NCBI GenBank assembly: GCA_964569795.1
Contig: CAZMVB010000041.1
Span: 1 to 32,954 of the forward strand
Direction: 5' to 3'
Source: JAHJDS01 sp964569795
GTDB lineage: Bacteria > Desulfobacterota > Desulfarculia > Desulfarculales > JAHJDS01
Length of the DNA: 32,954 nt
Made by a program: the position numbers and the translations under genes. How positions within the stretch are numbered: the first letter of the stretch is position 1; each line of letters opens with the position of its first letter. The notes under the pieces were generated by a model. It saw nothing but the letters and a program-made list of their open reading frames with translations. It was not told the origin of the DNA and searched no databases. Positions 8,501 to 16,518 of the stretch are shown one piece after another.

Positions 8501-9489
8501 AGGTCCTCGAGGCCGCCGAGCGGGCCAAGAGCCTGGTGCGGCAGATCCTGACCTTCAGCCGCAAGGTCGAGGCCCACTCCCACCCCATGGACCTGAACCG
8601 GTTGGTGCGTCGCGTCGCCGGCATGCTGGAACGAACCATCCCCAAGATGATCGAAATCGAACTGAGGCTGTCCGAAGACCTGCGGGCCATCCAGGGCGAC
8701 GACACCCAGTTGGAGCAGGTCCTGATCAACCTGGGGACCAACGCCGTGGACGCCATGCCCGACGGCGGCCAACTGCTGATCGAGACCCAGGACGTCTTTC
8801 TGGGGGACGAGTACTGCCGAACCCACATGGAGGTCGAGCCCGGGCGATACGTTTGGCTCCGGGTCTCGGACACCGGGGTGGGCATGGATCAGCAGACGAT
8901 CAGTCAGATCTATGATCCCTTCTTCACCACCAAGGAGGTGGGCCGGGGCACCGGCCTCGGCCTGGCCCTGGTGTACGGCATCGTCAAGGACCACGGCGGC
9001 CATATCACCTGCTACAGCGAGGCCGGGTCAGGGACCATCTTCAACATTTACCTGCCCGCCCTTAAGACCAACGCCTCGGGCCTCGAGACGACGCCCGACG
9101 TCGAGAAAGAGATAACCGGCGGCGACGAGACCATCCTGGTGGTGGACGATGAGGACTCGATCCTCGAGGTGGCTCGCGACCTCCTGGAACGCCGCGGCTA
9201 TACGGTCGTCCTGGCCAGCCGGGGCGAAGAGGCCCTGGAGATCTACCGGGAGCGGGGCCGGGGCATCGACCTGATCATCCTCGATCTGGGGATGCCCGGC
9301 ATGGGCGGCCACAAGACCTTGAAAAGGCTGCTGGAGCTGGATCCAAAGGTCAAGGTCGTCATCGCCAGCGGCTATTCGGTCAACGGTCTGGTCAAGGATT
9401 CCCTGGCCGCCGGGGCGGCCGGATACATCGGCAAGCCATATCGGCTCCACGACATGCTCCACAAGGTCCGGGATGTCCTGGATGGCTGA
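5557..9489 (+). CDS. Seven-PAS hybrid sensor histidine kinase with C-terminal receiver
   Basis: A 1310-aa soluble sensor with no membrane segment. Seven PAS domains sit at about 45-151, 170-268, 290-393, 415-521, 543-646, 668-773 and 795-913, joined by near-identical helices of the form RAEEALRESE. HisKA follows with phospho-acceptor H950 (GGIAHDFNN), then an ATPase domain (DTGVGM, DPFFTTKEVGRGTGLGLA) and a receiver at about 1190-1305 with D1197/D1198, phospho-acceptor D1243 and K1293. PAS2 carries C209, C220 and C223 (KKCYQYF, DKCRWCRH), which could bind metal or sense redox state. The start has AAGGG eight bases upstream. The gene stands alone, tail to tail with the Lon-receiver gene 30 bases away. 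The signal is unknown. Confidence 0.93.
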   Translation: MKDESKTKARLIQELNQLRRRVTEFEAREAECRQVETSLRSATELYQTLIEESFDGIFVQKGARIAFVNGRLCEMLGYEESELIGLEHWRVYHPDYQELTRARAQARLRGEEIPARYEVRLQRKDGSSFDGEIRVRAMVVEGEPGIQVWVRDMTDLKRAEAEIRQQGAQLRAIMDSMQDGVNIIDADYNVQYVNPLLLSEYGRPDGKKCYQYFHRFQDKCRWCRHEETLAGRRFHWEWTAPKSGRTYDLIDTPLHNADGTVSKLQIWRDVTDRLQAEAALRESEERLHSAMESAADPFVVYDMEGRTTYVNPAFTRLFGWTREELLGKRIDFVPPELMEESRRRIYRVLAGEPESHFETRRYTKTGEVIEVSLSGACYRDRDGRPLGLVASLRDITASKRAEEALRESEYRLRLTFDEAPIGAAMTDPDDFRFLRSNNQLCRFLGYTEDELKRLTFQQITHPEDLAADSDFIQRMLRGEIDHYSREKRYIRKDGQEVWGRLSISLVRDDTGAPLYFIPMVQDITDRKRAEAALRESEDRYRQLVEVSPDCVVVYQNDQLVFANPAAAAVLGAADQKELLGKTIWEVVHPDFHQLARNRIDRIATRDEVLPTVEYRYVRVDGRPVDVEARARRFTYQGQPALLSVFSDVTERKRKEAALRESERKYEAILRNVQDGYYEVDLAGNFTFFNESNCRILGYPRVKMMGMNYRQYSDEENARKVYRVFNQVYRTGQPAESLDWQITRGDGSPAIIESSVSLRQDAEGNPIGFRGMVRDVTERKRSEEALRDSEQRLSQIVNFLPDATFVIDLEGKVIAWNQAIEDMTGIKAEDMLGQGDYEYALPFYGERRPVMIDLVIKRDQGIERQYQSIKAEGDRLVSESFIPGLKPGGAYLYNTARTLYDAEGRIVGAIESIRDVTDIKRAEEEKAKLTVQIQQSQKMEAIGTLAGGIAHDFNNILAAVMGYADLALDNARAGRSTPRELEQVLEAAERAKSLVRQILTFSRKVEAHSHPMDLNRLVRRVAGMLERTIPKMIEIELRLSEDLRAIQGDDTQLEQVLINLGTNAVDAMPDGGQLLIETQDVFLGDEYCRTHMEVEPGRYVWLRVSDTGVGMDQQTISQIYDPFFTTKEVGRGTGLGLALVYGIVKDHGGHITCYSEAGSGTIFNIYLPALKTNASGLETTPDVEKEITGGDETILVVDDEDSILEVARDLLERRGYTVVLASRGEEALEIYRERGRGIDLIILDLGMPGMGGHKTLKRLLELDPKVKVVIASGYSVNGLVKDSLAAGAAGYIGKPYRLHDMLHKVRDVLDG

Positions 9490-9519
9490 CGGCGGTTGAG
9501 CCGGGCGGGGGGCGGGGAC

Positions 9520-11574
9520 CTACCCCGGAGCGGACCGGGGGCCGGCCGGCCCGAGGACCCGGTCCACCACTTCCTGGAGGGAATCGACGAAGACGATCTC
9601 GAGCCCCTCATGGGCCTTGCCCGTCAGGCGCTGGAGATCGGGCCGGTTCTTGCCCGGCAGGACCACCGTCCGGACCCCGGCCCGCCGGGCCGCCAGGATC
9701 TTGTCCTTGACCCCGCCCACCGGCAGGAGCCGTCCGGACAGGGTCAGTTCGCCGGTCAGGGCCAGGTCCCGACGGGCCGGCCTCCCCGACAGCAGGGACA
9801 ACAGGGCCACGGCGATGGTCAGGCCGGCCGAGGGTCCGTCCTTGGGCACGGCCCCGGCCGGAACATGGATGTGGATGTCCCGGCCCTGGAAGAAATCGTC
9901 GGCCAGCCCGAACTGGGCGGCGTTGGCCCGCAGATAGCTCAGGGCCGCCTGGGCCGATTCCTGCATCACCTCGCCCAGGGAACCGGTCAGGATAAGTTCC
10001 GAGTCGCCCTTCATCATCGTCGCCTCGACAAAGACTATCTCGCCGCCGTTTTCGGTCAGGAAGATGCCCGTGGCCACCCCGACCCGGTCCTCGGCCTGGG
10101 CCACCTCGCGGTAATATCGCCGGGGGCCCAGGATCTTCTCGACCAGCTCGGGGGTGATCCGGACCGGCCGGACGCCGGCCGCCCCTGACACCTCCTCCCG
10201 GGCCAGGCGGCGGCAGAGACGGGCGATCTCCCGCTCCAGGTTCCGCAGCCCGGCCTCCCGGGTGTGTTCCCGGATGATCTTTTTGACCGCCTCGACGCTG
10301 AACTCGGGCGAATTGTCCTGGAGGCCGTTTTCCTCGATCTGCCGGGGAATGATGAACTGCATGGCGATGTGGATCTTCTCGGTCTCGGTGTAGCTCTCCA
10401 GAAGGATGACCTCCATCCGGTCCAGCAGCGCCCCGGGAATCGGATCGGTCACGTTGGCCGTGGTGATGAAGATGATCCGGGACAGATCAAAGGGGATGTC
10501 CAGGTAGTAATCGGTGAACCGGGCGTTCTGCTCCGGATCCAGGACCTCCAAAAGGGCCGCGGTCGGATCGCTCTTGAAGCCCCCGATGGCCTTGTCGATC
10601 TCGTCCAGGAGGAAGACCGGGTTGTTGACCCCGGCCCGCCGGATCTCCTGGATGATCCGGCCGGGCATGGCCCCGGCGTAGGTCCGGCGGTGGCCCCGGA
10701 TCTCGGCCTCGTCCTTGAGGCCGGCCAGGGACAGGCGGATGAACTTGCGGCCCAGGGCCCGGGCGATGGACCGCCCCAGCGAGGTCTTGCCCGTCCCCGG
10801 CGGACCGACGAAGCACAGGATCGGGCCCCGGCCCGTGCGGGTCCGGCCCTGCTCCTCGACGATCTGGCGCAGGGTGTCCCGGACCTCCTCGTTCTTGAAG
10901 GGCTTGCTCAGGTAATGAAAGGCGCCCTTCTTCATGACCTCGACCGCCGAATCGACCGTGGCGTACCCGGTGATCATCACCACCTCGGTCTCCGGACTTC
11001 TGCCCTTGACCTCCTCCAGGAGGCGGACGCCGTCCACCCGGCCCATCCGCATGTCGGTCAGGACCACGTCGAACTCGGACCGGTCCAGCTGGGCCAGGGC
11101 CTCCTCGCCGCTGGCCGCCAGGACCACGGCGTAACCCTCCTTGGTCAGGATATGCCGCAGGTTGGTCCGGGTGATCTCCTCGTCGTCCGCCACCAGGACC
11201 CGGGGCTTGCGACGGGCCCGCAGGGTCCGGACGGCCAGGTACTCCAGGATCCGCTCCTTGACCTCGGCCAGTCCGAAGTGGGCCTGATTGAGTATCTTCT
11301 CGGCCCGGGCCAGGTCAAGTTTGTCCCGGCTGTGGATGTTCCAGGGCAGCCCGATCAGGTAATCGAGATAGGTCAGGCCGATGGCGTATTCGACCGCGCT
11401 GGGGTGGGTCTTGCTCAGCCTTTCCAGCTCGGCCGAGGCCGTCAAGGCCACCGCCTCGGGCAGACGGGCGGCCGTAAGGGCCCGGCCCAGGGCCTCCAGG
11501 TCCTCGTCCGGTTCCGAGGGCTTGTCGTTTTTGCTGAATATTTTCATGCCGGTCCCCGGTGACCCCCTGATCAT
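9520..11574 (-). CDS. Lon-type ATP-dependent protease with an internal response-regulator receiver domain
   Basis: A 684-aa fusion. Residues about 60-118 match the helical linker that precedes the Lon AAA+ module (YLDYLIGLPWN, GLAEVKERILEYLAVR). A complete receiver domain follows at about 123-242 with D130/D131, phospho-acceptor D174 and K224. Lon then resumes with Walker A GPPGTGKTS (257-265), Walker B FLLDEIDK (321-328) and the protease domain with the catalytic dyad S582 (KDGPSAG) and K625 (GGVKDK), 43 residues apart as in E. coli Lon. The usual N-terminal substrate-binding domain is absent. An inner ATG at 11547 (MKIFSKN, GGGG six bases upstream) is at least as likely a start; the coordinates use the longer frame. 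I infer phosphorylation-regulated proteolysis. Confidence 0.93.
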   Translation of the reverse strand: MIRGSPGTGMKIFSKNDKPSEPDEDLEALGRALTAARLPEAVALTASAELERLSKTHPSAVEYAIGLTYLDYLIGLPWNIHSRDKLDLARAEKILNQAHFGLAEVKERILEYLAVRTLRARRKPRVLVADDEEITRTNLRHILTKEGYAVVLAASGEEALAQLDRSEFDVVLTDMRMGRVDGVRLLEEVKGRSPETEVVMITGYATVDSAVEVMKKGAFHYLSKPFKNEEVRDTLRQIVEEQGRTRTGRGPILCFVGPPGTGKTSLGRSIARALGRKFIRLSLAGLKDEAEIRGHRRTYAGAMPGRIIQEIRRAGVNNPVFLLDEIDKAIGGFKSDPTAALLEVLDPEQNARFTDYYLDIPFDLSRIIFITTANVTDPIPGALLDRMEVILLESYTETEKIHIAMQFIIPRQIEENGLQDNSPEFSVEAVKKIIREHTREAGLRNLEREIARLCRRLAREEVSGAAGVRPVRITPELVEKILGPRRYYREVAQAEDRVGVATGIFLTENGGEIVFVEATMMKGDSELILTGSLGEVMQESAQAALSYLRANAAQFGLADDFFQGRDIHIHVPAGAVPKDGPSAGLTIAVALLSLLSGRPARRDLALTGELTLSGRLLPVGGVKDKILAARRAGVRTVVLPGKNRPDLQRLTGKAHEGLEIVFVDSLQEVVDRVLGPAGPRSAPG

Positions 11575-11880
11575 AGCCTAATCCGGCCTGGGCCACAATC
11601 GGCCCGGGCCACCCCCCTTGGGGAATATCCCGAGCCGGCCCAAACCGTTGCGGATTATCACGATGTCGTTCGTTACAGGGCGTTCATGATAACTAGCTAA
11701 TATAATTACTATTAATTAAATAGTTACCAAGTAACGTGATATTATGCAACGGTCATCAGGCGATAATCGTCCGGGACAATATTCTATTTTTCTCGTTATA
11801 TCAATATGTTATCCAGCCTGCCCGCCTTTGGCCCGCATCTTGAGTTAATAGAGGCCGGCTCACAACCACAGGAGGAAGAC
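11575..11880. promoter_or_regulatory. AT-rich divergent promoter region with dyads
   Basis: This 306-base interval separates the Lon-receiver gene from the small protein gene. Bases 11690-11810 are strongly AT-rich and contain a perfect TATAAT (11701-11706), without a good -35. GTTAC (11723-11727) and GTAAC (11731-11735) are inverted around CAA. A 16-base arm at 11647-11662 recurs inverted at 11735-11750 with 13 of 16 matches. These look like operator sites for one or both neighbours. No gene is seen upstream of the start at 11881, although the frame is open from 11806. Confidence 0.5.
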
Positions 11881-12069
11881 ATGAAGGGTTTCCTGGAAAG
11901 GCTGGAACGGACCATGGCCGCGGCGGCCTTTGCCGAGGCCAACGACGCCGAGACCTGCCGCCAGATCATGTCGTCCCGGGAAACGGCCCGCCAGCGGAAG
12001 CGGCCCGAGGCGCGGGACGAGGCGCCCCGGCCCCGGCCGCAACTGAGGGCCCCGTCCCCCAAGGAATGA
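11881..12069 (+). CDS. Small protein with a TMAAAAFAEA module
   Basis: A 62-aa protein of unknown function. The ATG at 11881 follows a strong AGGAGGAAG Shine-Dalgarno and is preferred over an upstream ATG at 11806 lacking one. The N-terminal half (FLERLERTMAAAAFAEAND) is predicted helical; the C-terminal half is charged and proline/arginine-rich. The helix recurs in the neighbouring stress protein: DNA 11911-11940 matches 12302-12331 at 29 of 30 bases in the same reading frame, and a shorter match lies at 12612-12625. The next gene starts 46 bases downstream with its own ribosome site, so the two are probably co-transcribed and functionally linked. Confidence 0.75.
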   Translation: MKGFLERLERTMAAAAFAEANDAETCRQIMSSRETARQRKRPEARDEAPRPRPQLRAPSPKE

Positions 12070-12115
12070 CCTGGCCATCGACGGCGATTCATAGGCGCCA
12101 AGAGGAAGGGATGAC

Positions 12116-13075
12116 ATGAAAAAGATTGTGCTGGCCATCATCGGCGGCCCGCCGCGGGAAGAGGCGCTCCAGTACTCGCTGGGGCTGGCCCAGCGGCTCA
12201 AGGCCAGACTCGAGGTCCTGCAGGTCCTGGGGCCGTCAATGGCCAAGGGGTGGCGCAAGGTCAAGCAGGGCCTCAGTCAGGCCAGCCGGGTCCTGGAATC
12301 GACCATGGCCACGGCGGCCTTTGCCGAGGCCGGGGTGGACTACGAGGTGACGACCAGGGTCGGAGACCCGACCCAGGAGATCGTCCGGTTCGTGGAGGAT
12401 CATCCGGACGTGGTCCTGGCCGTGTTCGACGCGGACGCCAGCGGCAGTGACGCGGTTTCGCCGGAGGATTTGGGGCAGCAGTTGGCGGTTCCCACGGTGG
12501 CCATCGCCAAACGGCCGAAGCGAGGAGAAACGATGGGCAAGGTAAAACTGACGCGGAAGAACAGGATGTCGAAACTGACCCGGGCGGTGGACCGGTACCA
12601 GGAGGCGGTGACCTTTGCCGAGGCCAACCTGCCCGCCGAGGCGATCGCCAGCCTGGAACCCACGCCCCGGGAACGGCCCATGATCCTGGTGATGGGCCGG
12701 GATCACACCTTCTCGCGGGACCTGAGGGATTATGCCTTGGGTCTGGCCGGCCGGCTGGGCTATGATATTTTGGCCGTCAATTCCCGGCATATTCCCGGCA
12801 GGTTCTCCCCGGAGGCCGACCAGTTCCGGGAGCACCTCCGCCAGGATTTCACCCGGCAGTCCCAAGAGGCGGCCCGCGAATTCGAAGACGAGTGCCGGGC
12901 GGCGGGTATCTGTTTTCAGTACGAGGTCAAGTTCGGCGAGTCCAACGCGGTGATGCGGGACCTGCATCAGGCCTACCCCGGCCTGGAATACGTCCTGACC
13001 GAACCCGACGAGTCGGTCGAGCGTCCGGTCGGGGTCAAGCCGGCCATCCCGGTCTTCTCCCTGGTGGCGACCTAG
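12116..13075 (+). CDS. Tandem universal stress protein (UspA-like)
   Basis: A cytosolic 319-aa protein with two Usp-like alpha/beta domains. The first (about 1-137) begins KKIVLAIIGGPPREEALQYSLGLAQRL and the second (about 187-319) begins PMILVMGRDHTFSRDLRDYALGLAGRL. Both follow the Usp pattern of a hydrophobic first strand followed by a helix, but the Gly-rich ATP-binding motif of UspA is not obvious, so nucleotide binding is uncertain. Two copies of the FAEA module found in the small upstream protein are present, in the first domain (STMATAAFAEAG) and in the linker (YQEAVTFAEANL). The start at 12116 follows AGAGGAAGGG. Function is probably stress-related regulation by protein contact; this is inferred from the family. 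Confidence 0.8.
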   Translation: MKKIVLAIIGGPPREEALQYSLGLAQRLKARLEVLQVLGPSMAKGWRKVKQGLSQASRVLESTMATAAFAEAGVDYEVTTRVGDPTQEIVRFVEDHPDVVLAVFDADASGSDAVSPEDLGQQLAVPTVAIAKRPKRGETMGKVKLTRKNRMSKLTRAVDRYQEAVTFAEANLPAEAIASLEPTPRERPMILVMGRDHTFSRDLRDYALGLAGRLGYDILAVNSRHIPGRFSPEADQFREHLRQDFTRQSQEAAREFEDECRAAGICFQYEVKFGESNAVMRDLHQAYPGLEYVLTEPDESVERPVGVKPAIPVFSLVAT

Positions 13076-13081
13076 CCCGGC

Positions 13082-13104
13082 CGGGTCGCCCCGGCGGCGA
13101 CCCG
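13082..13104 (+). terminator. GC hairpin after the stress-protein gene
   Basis: CGGGTCGCC (13082-13090) pairs perfectly with GGCGACCCG (13096-13104) around CCGGC, immediately after the stop at 13075. No T-tract follows. It probably ends or protects the transcript. Confidence 0.5.
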
Positions 13105-13203
13105 ACCCCATGACCGGCCCCAGCAGCGCGCTCAGAGCGGAACCGATTTCACCTCCTTGACCCGGAAGCGGTCGAGATCTCAGACGCGGGAGCACGATTT
13201 CCA

Positions 13204-15003
13204 ATGGTACTGACGACCGATATCATCCTGGTGCTGGCCATGATCGGCGTGGCCGTTTTTCTTTTTATCGTCGAGTGGGTTCGGGTGGACGTGGTGGCCA
13301 TCCTGATGATGGTCACCTTGCCGCTCCTAGGCCTGGTCAAGCCGGACGAGGCCTTCAGCGGACTGTCCAGCAACGCCGTGGTGTCGATCATCGCCGTGAT
13401 CATCATCGGCGCCGGTCTGGACAAGACCGGCCTGATCAACCGGCTGGTGAACCCCATCGTCAAGCTGGCCGGCAAAAGCGAATCCCGGATCGTGATCCTC
13501 ATCTCGTCCACCGTGGCCGGGATCTCGAGCTTCATGCAGAACATCGGCGCGGCGGCCCTGTTTCTGCCGGCGGTCCAGCGCATCAGCAAGCAGATGAACA
13601 TCCCCCTGTCCCGGCTGCTGATGCCCATCGGTTTCTGCGCCATTCTGGGCGGGACGGTCACCCTGGTCGGCTCCAGCCCCCTGATCCTGCTCAACGACCT
13701 GATCAAGCCCTTCAACCTCAAGCCGTTTTCCCTGTTTTCGGTCACCCCGGTCGGCCTGGCCCTGGTGGCCAGCGGCATCCTGTACTTCGTCGTGTTCGGG
13801 CGTCTGGTCCTGCCTGGCAAAAAGGGCGGCGAGGACGAACTGGACCTGCCCAATCACCTGGAGACGGCCTACCATCGCCTGGGCGACACCTTTGAACTCA
13901 AGGTGCCCGAGGATTTCAAAGAAAATCTGACCATGGAGATGATGCGGGACCTGTACCTGGTCCACCTGGTGGCCCTGGCCCGGCACGCCACCGGCACCCG
14001 GATCTACGCCCCGGAACGGGACTGCGACGTCCATCCCGGAGACGACCTGGTGGTCCTGGGCCAGGAGGCCAACGTCCTCCGCCTGGCCGAGTACTACGGT
14101 TTCGAGGTGTCCTACGATCTGGACGTCTTCAAGGACGACATGTCGTCCGCCATGGCCGGCACGGTCGAGGCCGTGGTGGCGCCCCGGTCCTCGCTGGTGG
14201 GCAAGACCCTGGCCCAGGTCCACTTCCGGCAGAAGTACCGGGTCAACAGCCTGGCCATCTACCGGGGGGACAAGACCTTTTACGCCGGACTGGCCGACAT
14301 CATTCTCCAGCCCGGCGACGCCATCCTGATGCAGGCGCCCTGGGAGCGGTTCCACATCCTCAAGGAGAACCGTGATCTTCTGTTCTCGACCCCGGTCGAG
14401 ACCGAGCTGCTGCGGCCCCAGAAGGCCCTCTGGGCCGGCCTGTGGCTGGCGGTGGCCCTGGTCATGATCCTGGTCTTCCACATCCACCTGTCCATCTGCC
14501 TGATGACCGGGGCCCTGGGCATGATCGTCACCCGGGTCCTGTCCATCGACGAGGCCTATCAATCCGTGGACTGGCGGACCATCTTCCTCCTGGGCGGGCT
14601 GATCCCCCTGGGGATCGCCACCATGAAGACGGGCACGGCGGCCTATATCGCCAAGCTGACCCTCAGCCTGCTGGGGCCGGTGTCGCCCATCATGTTGCTG
14701 ACCGTGATCGCCGTCATCTCGACCGTGTTCACCCTGGTGGTGTCCAACGTCGGGGCCACGGTGCTCCTGGTGCCGCTGGTGGTCAGCATGGCCCAGCAGG
14801 CCCACATGGATCCCCGGGTGGCCGCCCTGGTGGTCGGCCTGGCCACCTCCAACTCCTTCATCCTGCCCACCCATCAGGTCAACGCCCTGTACATGGGGCC
14901 CGGCCGCTATCGGAGCCTCGATTTCATCAAGGCCGGCTCGGTCATGTCGATTATCTTTATTGCGGTCATGATCGGCGTGCTATATCTATTCTATGGCATC
15001 TGA
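13204..15003 (+). CDS. DASS/SLC13-family anion permease with two TrkA-C domains
   Basis: A 599-aa inner-membrane transporter. Hydrophobic helices fill about 1-210 and 400-599; between them lie two soluble RCK-C/TrkA-C domains, visible as VHPGDDLVVLGQEANV and LQPGDAILMQAPWE with the preceding conserved strands. The signature loop is GGTVTLVGSSPLILLND, and the second half has the mirrored SNVGATVLLVPL and ATSNSFILPTHQVNAL. This architecture is shared by bacterial SLC13-type carriers of sulfate or di- and tricarboxylates. In this setting sulfate or a C4-dicarboxylate is plausible, but the substrate is inferred only. The Shine-Dalgarno (GGGAG, about 11 bases upstream) is weak. Confidence 0.88.
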   Translation: MVLTTDIILVLAMIGVAVFLFIVEWVRVDVVAILMMVTLPLLGLVKPDEAFSGLSSNAVVSIIAVIIIGAGLDKTGLINRLVNPIVKLAGKSESRIVILISSTVAGISSFMQNIGAAALFLPAVQRISKQMNIPLSRLLMPIGFCAILGGTVTLVGSSPLILLNDLIKPFNLKPFSLFSVTPVGLALVASGILYFVVFGRLVLPGKKGGEDELDLPNHLETAYHRLGDTFELKVPEDFKENLTMEMMRDLYLVHLVALARHATGTRIYAPERDCDVHPGDDLVVLGQEANVLRLAEYYGFEVSYDLDVFKDDMSSAMAGTVEAVVAPRSSLVGKTLAQVHFRQKYRVNSLAIYRGDKTFYAGLADIILQPGDAILMQAPWERFHILKENRDLLFSTPVETELLRPQKALWAGLWLAVALVMILVFHIHLSICLMTGALGMIVTRVLSIDEAYQSVDWRTIFLLGGLIPLGIATMKTGTAAYIAKLTLSLLGPVSPIMLLTVIAVISTVFTLVVSNVGATVLLVPLVVSMAQQAHMDPRVAALVVGLATSNSFILPTHQVNALYMGPGRYRSLDFIKAGSVMSIIFIAVMIGVLYLFYGI

Positions 15004-15020
15004 CAATCAGGATCGGTGAT

Positions 15021-15042
15021 CCGGCGCCCCTGGGGGCGCCGG
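15021..15042 (+). terminator. Strong hairpin between the permease and the histidine kinase gene
   Basis: CCGGCGCCCC (15021-15030) and GGGGCGCCGG (15033-15042) are a perfect 10-bp inverted repeat with almost no loop. It lies 17 bases after the permease stop and 21 before the kinase ATG. No T-tract follows. It argues against the alternative GTG kinase start at 15016, which would place the hairpin inside the coding region. Confidence 0.5.
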
Positions 15043-15063
15043 GCCCCGGTGAGGCGGGTCGCC

Positions 15064-16518
15064 ATGAAACGGTTGATCGTCACGCCCCTGCGGCACAAGG
15101 TCATGTTCGCCACCCTCCTGCTGCTCCTGGGCGGGCTGGTGTTCGGGGGGGTCGTTTACAGCCGCCACCTGGTCATTCAGGACCGCCTCCGGTTCGTCGA
15201 GGTGGCCGATGACATGGTCAACAACATCCTCGAGGTCCGGCGGTACGAGAAAAACTATTTCCTGTACGGCGGGGAAAACAACTTCTCCTTGATGCTGCGC
15301 TATCTGACCCGGGCCCGGCAAAAGGTGGACAGCCTGCTGCGCAAGGGAGGCCGGCCCGGCCATCGCGATCAGTTGCAGCAGAGCCGGAAGATGATCCTGG
15401 CCTACCGCCGGGTGGCCGTCGGTTACCGGAAGGCCCTGGTCAATGCCGCCTCGCGCGTCGCCCCGGCCCGACTCGAGAGCATGAAGGACGCGATCCGGAG
15501 CCTGGGCCGGGACTTGACCGCCAAGATGGTCAGTCTGGTCAAGAGCCAGCGGCGGGAGATCGACATCCTGGTCAACAATCAGATGCGGTCACTGTTCTAT
15601 TCCCTGGGCGCCTTTTTTCTGTTGTCCGTGGCCGTGGCCTTTTATTTGTTTTTCCTGATATTCCGGCCCATGTCCTCGATCCAGGGCGCGGCCAGCGAGA
15701 TCATCGCCGGTAACGTCCGGGCCATCCCTCCTGTCCGGGGCGCCCCGGAGGTCCAGTCCCTGGTGGCGGCATTGAACCAGATGATCCGGGAACTGGACCG
15801 CAAGACCGAGCAGCTCATCCAGCGGGAAAAGATGGTCTCCCTGGGGACGCTGACCTCGGGGGTGGCCCACGAACTGAACAACCCGCTGTCCAACATCTCC
15901 AGCTCGGTCCAGATCCTGATCGAGGAACTCGAGGAGCCCGACGTGGATTTCCAGCGCACCCTGCTGGCCGGGGTGGAAAGCCAGGTGGAAAAGGCCCGGG
16001 ACATCGTCAAGTCCCTGCTGGAATTCGCCCGGGAAAAGGAGTTCGAGCTGGTCCCGGTGGAACTGGGGGGCCTGATCGAAAACACGATCAAGCTCCTCCG
16101 GAGCGAGGTCCCGCCCGAGGTCGATATCCAGCTGGAAATCCCCGGCCCCATCGAGATCCAGGCCGATCAGCGCCGCCTGTCCCAGGCCCTGATGAACCTC
16201 ATTCTCAACGGCGTCCAGGCCATGGAGGGGGCGGGGGGCGTGTTGACCATCAGCGCCGCCGGGAAACCCGGGGACCGCCAGGTGACCCTCCAGGTGACCG
16301 ACACCGGGGACGGCATCGCCCCCGAAAACCTGGACAAGATCTTCGACCCCTTCTTCTCGACCAAGGCCGACGGACACGGTACGGGACTCGGTTTGTACGT
16401 CACTTATGGTATCATCCATAAGCATGGCGGTGAAATAACGGTCTCGAGCCGGCAGGGACAGGGAACCACCTTTACCTTGACCCTGCCCACCGGGCGGATC
16501 ACCACGGATGGCGGATAG
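15064..16518 (+). CDS. Membrane sensor histidine kinase (HAMP-HisKA-HATPase)
   Basis: A 484-aa kinase with a first membrane helix near residues 13-33 and a periplasmic, mostly helical sensor region (about 40-175, including RRYEKNYFLYGGENNFSL). A second helix follows (GAFFLLSVAVAFYLFFLIF), then a HAMP segment. HisKA carries phospho-acceptor H269 (SGVAHELNNPLSN), and the ATPase domain has DTGDGI and DPFFSTKADGHGTGLGL. This architecture matches NtrB/ZraS-like partners of sigma54 regulators. The ATG at 15064 has GAGG ten bases upstream; a GTG at 15016 is in frame but would start inside a hairpin. The gene overlaps the response-regulator gene by 11 bases, so they form a cognate pair. The sensed signal is unknown. 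Confidence 0.92.
   Translation: MKRLIVTPLRHKVMFATLLLLLGGLVFGGVVYSRHLVIQDRLRFVEVADDMVNNILEVRRYEKNYFLYGGENNFSLMLRYLTRARQKVDSLLRKGGRPGHRDQLQQSRKMILAYRRVAVGYRKALVNAASRVAPARLESMKDAIRSLGRDLTAKMVSLVKSQRREIDILVNNQMRSLFYSLGAFFLLSVAVAFYLFFLIFRPMSSIQGAASEIIAGNVRAIPPVRGAPEVQSLVAALNQMIRELDRKTEQLIQREKMVSLGTLTSGVAHELNNPLSNISSSVQILIEELEEPDVDFQRTLLAGVESQVEKARDIVKSLLEFAREKEFELVPVELGGLIENTIKLLRSEVPPEVDIQLEIPGPIEIQADQRRLSQALMNLILNGVQAMEGAGGVLTISAAGKPGDRQVTLQVTDTGDGIAPENLDKIFDPFFSTKADGHGTGLGLYVTYGIIHKHGGEITVSSRQGQGTTFTLTLPTGRITTDGG

Noticed and set aside
10264..11562. 432-codon plus-strand open frame opposite the Lon fusion
   Set aside because: Antisense shadow without any family motif.
13327..14874. 515-codon minus-strand open frame opposite the permease
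   Set aside because: Composition is His/Asp/Gln/Gly-rich shadow sequence; the permease on the plus strand has membrane helices and signature loops.
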